From CAYSBE01 sp044337585 (lineage in GTDB: Bacteria > Bacteroidota > Bacteroidia > UKL13-3): 20,160 nt of DNA. Shown here piece after piece: positions 16,114 to 20,160 of the stretch. A program made the translations under genes and the position numbers. Positions within the stretch are counted from its first letter, which is position 1. Each line of letters opens with the position of its first letter. The DNA lies in NCBI GenBank assembly GCA_044337585.1, contig JBIINH010000021.1, forward strand, positions 1 to 20,160. The letters run 5' to 3'. Under the pieces are notes generated by a model. That model saw only the letters and a program-made list of their open reading frames with translations. It was not told the origin of the DNA and ran no database searches.

Positions 16114-16386
16114 ATGAACAAGTCAGATTTAATCGACAAAATTGCAAACGATGCAAAAGTTACTAAAGTACAAGCTACTGCCGCTCTTGATTCTTTCATG
16201 GCTGCTACACAAACAGCATTGAAAAAAGGAGACAAAGTTATCCTTGTTGGTTTCGGAACTTTCTCAGTTACTAAGCGTGCTGCACGCAAAGGACGTAACC
16301 CACAAACAGGAAAAGAAATTAACATTCCTGCTAAAAAAGTTGTTAAATTCAAAGCAGGTGCTGGACTACAAGCTAAAGTGAAATAA
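16114..16386 (+). CDS. HU family DNA-binding protein
   Basis: This 90-residue nucleoid protein has the complete HU/IHF fold: a helical N-terminus (MNKSDLIDKIANDAKVTKVQA), the hinge VILVGFGTFSVTKRAARKGRNP with the family-typical GFGTF and R-x-G-R-N-P, and a basic arm ending QTGKEINIPAKKVVKFKAG. It binds and bends DNA with little sequence preference as a dimer. The signature fits HU rather than IHF. Codon use looks regular, with GCT, AAA and GTT favoured, as expected for an abundant protein. It has its own promoter and a strong terminator, so it is monocistronic. Confidence 0.96.
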   Translation: MNKSDLIDKIANDAKVTKVQATAALDSFMAATQTALKKGDKVILVGFGTFSVTKRAARKGRNPQTGKEINIPAKKVVKFKAGAGLQAKVK

Positions 16387-16400
16387 GCTTAGCTTAATCA

Positions 16401-16436
16401 AAAAAAAGACCGACAGCAATGTCGGTCTTTTTTTTT
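16401..16436. terminator. strong bidirectional terminator after HU
   Basis: GACCGACA (16408-16415) pairs perfectly with TGTCGGTC (16420-16427) around a GCAA (GNRA-type) tetraloop. It is flanked by a 7-A run on the left and a 9-T run on the right. It ends HU transcription and can also stop the convergent phosphoribosyltransferase gene. Confidence 0.93.
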
Positions 16437-16459
16437 GCCTACTGAATACTACATCTATA

Positions 16460-16481
16460 AATCATATTATAAAATATGATT
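16460..16481. repeat. perfect 9-bp inverted repeat, AT-rich
   Basis: AATCATATT (16460-16468) and AATATGATT (16473-16481) are perfect inverted copies around ATAA. It lies between the HU terminator and the stop of the convergent phosphoribosyltransferase gene. No T-run follows on either strand, so it may be a weak hairpin or a protein-binding palindrome rather than a terminator. Confidence 0.5.
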
Positions 16482-16517
16482 CAATTAAAAACTTGCACTT
16501 GAAATCATCATACGTAT

Positions 16518-17021
16518 TTACACCAAATATATTTTAACCTTGCCTCTTGCAATCTCAACTTCTACATGTTCTAGAGCGGTAGTCGCTAATGACATACCAA
16601 TAAAATCTGCCCCAACAGGAAACCTACGATGGGTTCGGGCAACCAAGGCAAGTGTTTGAATGGATGTAACTTTTGCCCTCACAAAAGGAGTCAATGCATA
16701 CAGTAAAGTTTGTCCACTATTCAAAACATCATCTACTACTAAAACATGTTTATAGGTTTTCAATAAATTAGGATCGCTTAATATGATTTCATTTACATCT
16801 GGTTGGTGCTTATTTAATTTAATTTCTACCTGATTAATTTTTATCGTACTAATGCGAGCTAATTCTTCGCAAATGATAGAGGCTATTTTGCTACCATTAC
16901 CCGCAATGCCTGCTACTAGTAAAGTTTTATTTGCCGTATTATTTTCCAAAACCTGATAAGCCAATCTTTTCATCATGGCTTTCACTTGGGGGTAATCGGT
17001 CATTAGTAATTTTGTTGTCAT
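16518..17021 (-). CDS. PyrR-type phosphoribosyltransferase
   Basis: This 167-residue type I phosphoribosyltransferase has the PRPP-binding loop VLVVDDVLNSGQTL (VDDVxxxGxT pattern). It also has an upstream flexible region with KLNKHQPD and a C-terminal RTHRRFPVGADFIG, which matches the RGHRELPIxADYIGK segment of PyrR. PyrR proteins are uracil phosphoribosyltransferases, and in Firmicutes they regulate pyr mRNA. Here no pyr genes or obvious binding leader are nearby, so a regulatory role is not supported and the substrate is uncertain. I chose ATG at 17021 (MTTKLLMTDYPQ); an upstream in-frame start at 17069 would add 16 atypical residues. It is transcribed alone, convergent with HU. Confidence 0.8.
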   Translation of the reverse strand: MTTKLLMTDYPQVKAMMKRLAYQVLENNTANKTLLVAGIAGNGSKIASIICEELARISTIKINQVEIKLNKHQPDVNEIILSDPNLLKTYKHVLVVDDVLNSGQTLLYALTPFVRAKVTSIQTLALVARTHRRFPVGADFIGMSLATTALEHVEVEIARGKVKIYLV

Positions 17022-17147
17022 GTGTTCAAACCTCTTAAAAAAAAAGCACAAACGAAAAATAATCCCCATAAACTGCTAATTTCGTTGATATAAATAATTT
17101 AAAAAAGCCCACAGAAACACATTAAACTGAAAATTTGGCTTAAAAAT

Positions 17148-17177
17148 TTGCAGCAAACTGATTATTACATATATTTG
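17148..17177 (+). promoter_or_regulatory. Bacteroidota-type promoter of the L31 gene
   Basis: TTG (17148-17150), a 19-nt spacer and TATATTTG (17170-17177) match the consensus exactly. Transcription should start near 17184, about 21 nt before the ATG at 17205. The 14-mer TTTGGCTTAAAAAT (17134-17147) immediately precedes the -33 element and recurs upstream of pheT. Confidence 0.75.
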
Positions 17178-17204
17178 CTGCCCTTAAATTAAAATATACG
17201 GAGT

Positions 17205-17453
17205 ATGAAGACTGATATTCACCCAAAAAATTACAGAATTGTTGTGTTTAAAGACATGTCAAATGACTATGCATTTTTAACCCGTTCTTGTGTAGAAACT
17301 AAAGAAACCATGAAATGGGAAGATGGAAACGAGTATCCGCTTTACAAACTGGAGATCACGCACAAATCTCACCCGTTCTTTACCGGTACCAATATGCTTA
17401 TTGATACTGCAGGACGTATTGATAAATTTAACAAACGTTACACTAAAAAGTAA
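17205..17453 (+). CDS. rpmE2: 50S ribosomal protein L31 type B
   Basis: This 82-residue ribosomal protein of the large subunit starts MKTDIHPKNYRIVVFKDMS and carries the type B features TRSCVETKET, YPLYKLEITHKSHPFFTG and DTAGRIDKFNKRYTKK. The four zinc-ligand cysteines of type A L31 are absent and only one Cys remains, so this is the zinc-independent (C-) form. In several bacteria the C- form replaces the zinc form during zinc limitation. In Bacteroidota type B is commonly the main copy, and no Zur-like operator is evident here. It has its own promoter and terminator. Confidence 0.95.
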   Translation: MKTDIHPKNYRIVVFKDMSNDYAFLTRSCVETKETMKWEDGNEYPLYKLEITHKSHPFFTGTNMLIDTAGRIDKFNKRYTKK

Positions 17454-17475
17454 TTCCCATAATTGTTACCTTATT

Positions 17476-17515
17476 AAAAAAGCTTCTCTGTTTATTCGGG
17501 GGAGCTTTTTTTTAT
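17476..17515 (+). terminator. hairpin terminator after L31
   Basis: AGCTTCTC (17481-17488) pairs, including two G-T wobbles, with the GGGGGAGCT segment ending at 17505. It is flanked by an A-run on the left and a T-run of about eight on the right. It lies 23 bases beyond the L31 stop. Confidence 0.8.
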
Positions 17516-17527
17516 TAATATCGCATC

Positions 17528-18703
17528 ATGAACTGCATATTGTTTGAGAGTGAAACAGAAAGGCTAAATTTGTTGCCATTTACATTTACCCGCCCAATTT
17601 CTAACATTAGAATAGGCATATTAACCATTGCCGAAAAATGGGAAAAGCATCTCCACGCCTCCATTTCATACCTCACTGTTCCTTATCTTGCTGCCAAATA
17701 TCCAATGCAAATTAATGAGGTAAATATGTTTATTAACGGCTCATTCTTACCAAGTAATCAATTAGTTGCAGAAATTAAATCATTAAAACCCGGACAAGCA
17801 TTATTTGCAAAAGATGTGCTCATTGCATCTTATACTTTTGATACCAAGGTGCCTGAAAATGCAGAAGAAATACAAACGGCCTGCACAGATTATATACAAA
17901 TTGGAAACACCTACGATATATTTAGTAAGAATGATGCAGCGCTTCGTGCAGATTTCGAGTTAATCACTGCCGGGCGAACTTCTGCTCCTATATCTGCTAC
18001 AAACGGTGTGGTAAATCCTTCACAAATATTTATTGAAGACGATGCCATTGTTGAATTTAGTACATTAAATGCCTCTACAGGACCAATATATATTGGCAAA
18101 CACACAGAAATTATGGAAGGCTGTAAAATACGCGGGCCATTTGCTTTATGTGATTATGGGGGGCTAAAAATGGATGCAAAAATATACGGAGCCACAACAA
18201 TAGGGCCACACTGCAAAGCTGGTGGTGAGTTGAATAATGTTGTTATGTTTGGCTATTCAAACAAAGGACACGATGGCTTTTTAGGAAATGCAGTAATTGG
18301 CGAATGGTGTAATATTGGTGCCGACACAAATAATTCCAACTTGAAAAATACTTATGAAGAGGTGAAACTTTGGAACTACAGAACCGGGCGTTTCGAAAAA
18401 ACTGGACTCACTTTCTGCGGACTAATGATGGGCGACCATTCGAAATGTGGCATCAATACGATGTTTAACACAGGAACTGTAGTAGGTGTGGCTGCAAATA
18501 TTTTCGGAACTGGATTTCCTCGTCAATTTGTGCCATCATTTGCCTGGGGTGGTGCGCATGGTTTTGAAACATTTAAAATTGATAAAGCCATACACACTGC
18601 AAAAGCTATGTGTAGTCGCAGAAATTATGATTTTAATGAAATGGAACAAGAAATTTTACACTCGGTATTTGAACAAAGTGCAAAATACAGGTATTGGGAA
18701 TAA
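17528..18703 (+). CDS. GlmU-like protein: degenerate nucleotidyltransferase domain plus hexapeptide helix
   Basis: This 391-residue protein belongs to a Bacteroidota GlmU-related family. The N-terminal part (about 1-150) aligns with the family's MNCILFE...LLPFTFTRPISNIRIGILT start, but the glycine-rich nucleotide loop of true pyrophosphorylases (LAAGxGxRM type) is missing. The C-terminal part (about 165-350) is a left-handed beta-helix with hexapeptide units such as GPIYIGKHTEIMEGCKIRG, ATTIGPHCKAGGELNNVVM and NIGADTNNSNLKNTYEEVKL. The last of these resembles the GlmU acetyltransferase region. A sugar-nucleotide or acyl-transfer role in envelope synthesis is inference. It starts just after the L31 terminator; no strong promoter was seen. 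tpiA follows on the same strand after 54 nt. Confidence 0.8.
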   Translation: MNCILFESETERLNLLPFTFTRPISNIRIGILTIAEKWEKHLHASISYLTVPYLAAKYPMQINEVNMFINGSFLPSNQLVAEIKSLKPGQALFAKDVLIASYTFDTKVPENAEEIQTACTDYIQIGNTYDIFSKNDAALRADFELITAGRTSAPISATNGVVNPSQIFIEDDAIVEFSTLNASTGPIYIGKHTEIMEGCKIRGPFALCDYGGLKMDAKIYGATTIGPHCKAGGELNNVVMFGYSNKGHDGFLGNAVIGEWCNIGADTNNSNLKNTYEEVKLWNYRTGRFEKTGLTFCGLMMGDHSKCGINTMFNTGTVVGVAANIFGTGFPRQFVPSFAWGGAHGFETFKIDKAIHTAKAMCSRRNYDFNEMEQEILHSVFEQSAKYRYWE

Positions 18704-18757
18704 ACCAACTTTATCCTAGAAGGATGTATATAGTTTTATAATTAAAAAAAAATCAAC

Positions 18758-19522
18758 ATGAGAAAGAAAATAATAGCCGGCAACTGGAAAATGAACAAAA
18801 ACTTTGAAGAAGGTATGGCACTAGTGAGTGAGATAAGTGGCATGATAAAAGACGAATATAGTGGAAGTGCGCATACCATCATCATTCCTCCTTACATCCA
18901 TATAAATGCAGCAAGCAGAATGATTATGGGGCAATCTCAAGTTTCGTGCGGGGCACAAAATTGCAGCAATCATGCAAGTGGAGCCTATACAGGTGAGGTG
19001 AGTGCAGCAATGCTAAAAAGTGTAGGAGCATCTTATGTAGTAATTGGCCACAGCGAACGCAGACAATATTTTGGTGAACACAACGATTGGCTAGCCAAAA
19101 AAGTAGATGCTGTAATTGGCAATGACCTTACCGCCATATATTGCTGTGGTGAAACACTTGAAGAGCGAGAACAAAATATCCATTTTGATGTATTAAAATC
19201 GCAGGTATCAGAAGGATTATTTCATTTAACAGGTGAGCAGTTTAGCAAAATTGTAATTGCTTACGAACCCATCTGGGCTATAGGCACAGGAAAAACAGCG
19301 AGCACTGCTCAGGCACAAGAAATACATGCCTTTATCAGAAATCTGGTGAAAGAAAAATACAATACATCTGTTGCAGAAAATCTTACCATCCAATATGGTG
19401 GAAGTGTAAAAGCAGAAAATGCTGCTGAACTATTTGCCGCTCCTGATATTGATGGCGCATTGGTAGGCGGTGCTGCATTACAAAGTCGCTCATTTGTAGA
19501 TATTGTTAAGGCTATGCCTTAA
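18758..19522 (+). CDS. tpiA: triosephosphate isomerase
   Basis: This 254-residue cytoplasmic TIM-barrel enzyme interconverts dihydroxyacetone phosphate and glyceraldehyde 3-phosphate in glycolysis and gluconeogenesis. The catalytic residues are all visible: Asn9 and Lys11 in AGNWKMN, His98 in VIGHSERRQYF, and Glu170 in AYEPIWAIGTGKTAS, which also contains loop 6. The phosphate-binding GGSVK and LVGGAAL segments follow at the C-terminus. Length is normal. It may be cotranscribed with the GlmU-like gene (54-nt gap, with a small ATCCT-AGA-AGGAT hairpin at 18712-18724). Its stop overlaps the convergent glycosyltransferase stop within TTAA. Confidence 0.98.
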   Translation: MRKKIIAGNWKMNKNFEEGMALVSEISGMIKDEYSGSAHTIIIPPYIHINAASRMIMGQSQVSCGAQNCSNHASGAYTGEVSAAMLKSVGASYVVIGHSERRQYFGEHNDWLAKKVDAVIGNDLTAIYCCGETLEEREQNIHFDVLKSQVSEGLFHLTGEQFSKIVIAYEPIWAIGTGKTASTAQAQEIHAFIRNLVKEKYNTSVAENLTIQYGGSVKAENAAELFAAPDIDGALVGGAALQSRSFVDIVKAMP

Positions 19523-20160
19523 TCCAAAGAATCAAAACTTCGTTTCTTCTTTGCAAAATATTGCCAAACAATACTTTGATGATATAAGCCTGTAAGCTCA
19601 TTCATAGGTTTGGTATTTTTGCTACGCAAACCTGTCCATTTTTTTAACTTAAAGAAATACCCTGCATGTGCTTTGTGTATAGCTGCACTGTATTGGAACT
19701 GGCCTTTAAATAAAAAGTGAATAGAACTTAATAAATCAAGAAAGGATCTTAATGGAATCAACCAAAGCAAAGTGCTTATGGGTAAATTTTTGGTAAGCAT
19801 AATCAAGTTGTTTCTAAAATTTAGAAACGTTTTATGCGCATTCATTTTACTAAGTGTTCCACCACCTAAATGAAAAACATGGCTTTGTGGAATAACTGCT
19901 AATTGGTATCCAAGCAATTGTAAACGCCAACATAAATCTATCTCTTCCATATGGGCAAAAAAATGTTCGTCAAAACCACCTGCTTTATGAAATGCACTTG
20001 AACGAATAAATAAACAAGCCCCTGTAGCCCAAAAAACCTGTTGAATTGAATCATATTGTCCATTGTCTTCTTCTAATTCATCAAACAAGCGGCCACGGCA
20101 AAATGCATATCCCAAAAAATCCATCATCCCGCCACTGGCACCGGCATATTCAAATTTATT
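19519..20160 (-). CDS. GT2 family glycosyltransferase, 5' end outside the window
   Basis: The frame stays open to the right edge, so this is the C-terminal 213 residues of a longer protein. The first residues in the window, KFEYAGASGGMMDFLGYAFC, are typical of the GT2 rhamnosyl-type transferases of Bacteroidota, so the internal ATG at 20127 is not the start. WATGACLFIRSSAF, GGFDEHFFAHMEEIDLCWRL (with the ED acceptor-site motif region) and HVFHLGGGTL are family hallmarks. A C-terminal hydrophobic segment (ISTLLWLIPLRSFLDLLSSI) suggests membrane association. It probably transfers a sugar to an envelope polysaccharide or lipid. The sugar and acceptor are unknown. Confidence 0.9.
   Translation of the reverse strand, partial: NKFEYAGASGGMMDFLGYAFCRGRLFDELEEDNGQYDSIQQVFWATGACLFIRSSAFHKAGGFDEHFFAHMEEIDLCWRLQLLGYQLAVIPQSHVFHLGGGTLSKMNAHKTFLNFRNNLIMLTKNLPISTLLWLIPLRSFLDLLSSIHFLFKGQFQYSAAIHKAHAGYFFKLKKWTGLRSKNTKPMNELTGLYHQSIVWQYFAKKKRSFDSLD

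Noticed and set aside
16101..16352. 83-codon open frame antisense to HU
   Set aside because: It is a shadow of the HU gene with no family resemblance; the plus-strand HU is certain.
17022..17069. 16-residue extension of the PyrR-type protein
   Set aside because: The added residues are atypical (poly-A-derived FFFK stretch) and the family N-terminus fits the ATG at 17021.
17051..17086. AACGAAA/TTTCGTT inverted repeat upstream of the PyrR-type gene
   Set aside because: The 7-bp arms are 22 nt apart with no supporting promoter or T-run; likely chance in AT-rich DNA.
17137..17153. Sigma-54-like promoter (GGC...TTTGC) upstream of L31
   Set aside because: The GG and GC elements are 11 nt apart instead of 10, and a perfect Bacteroidota-type housekeeping promoter overlaps the site.

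Overview
The window is a dense, AT-rich stretch of a bacterial chromosome, most likely from the Bacteroidota (Chitinophagales/Sphingobacteriales-like; the order is only a guess). Three observations support this. Shine-Dalgarno sequences are largely absent and A/T-rich leaders precede the starts. Several intergenic regions carry the Bacteroidota-type promoter TTG-N18-22-TAnnTTTG. Several families are typical of the phylum: a BT_3928-type DoxX/MauE membrane protein, a GlmU-like protein with hexapeptide repeats, a folP-cdaA pair, a long HisRS and a short asparaginase-like protein. No mobile element, rRNA, tRNA or CRISPR array was seen. No gene-free stretch exceeds about 210 bases.

Layout. 1-217 is the 3' end of a stearoyl-CoA-type desaturase, followed by a clear terminator. 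291-1493 (+) is a polytopic GT87-like membrane glycosyltransferase. It converges on, and overlaps by 35 nt, a tight minus-strand cluster transcribed as hisS (5389-3971), hutH (3967-2462) and an AlkB-type membrane hydroxylase (2478-1459). Divergent from hisS is a second, front-end-type acyl desaturase (5510-6583), closed by a bidirectional terminator shared with a serine beta-lactamase-fold hydrolase (7813-6644). Next comes a minus-strand pair, a CoA-binding protein and a gamma-carbonic-anhydrase-like hexapeptide protein (8908-8020), divergent from pheT (9039-11450).

The central part holds a short asparaginase-domain protein (-), a BamD-like TPR lipoprotein (+) and the overlapping pair folP-cdaA (-), linking folate synthesis with c-di-AMP synthesis. 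Divergent from these is a pair of a BT_3928-type membrane protein and shikimate kinase (+), then HU (+) with a strong promoter and terminator.

The right part holds a PyrR-type phosphoribosyltransferase (-), ribosomal protein L31 type B (+), the GlmU-like protein and tpiA (+). A GT2 glycosyltransferase (-) runs off the right edge and overlaps tpiA by 4 nt.

Functionally the window is mostly core metabolism and translation: two aminoacyl-tRNA synthetase genes, L31, HU, triosephosphate isomerase, shikimate kinase and DHPS. Lipid and envelope functions are mixed in: two desaturases, AlkB-like, GT87, GT2 and a lipoprotein. I see no clear new defence or mobile system. The best leads are the hisS-hutH-alkB arrangement, a substituted RHR motif in CdaA, the one-domain asparaginase, the GlmU-like protein without a recognisable nucleotide loop, and a duplicated element upstream of the HU gene.
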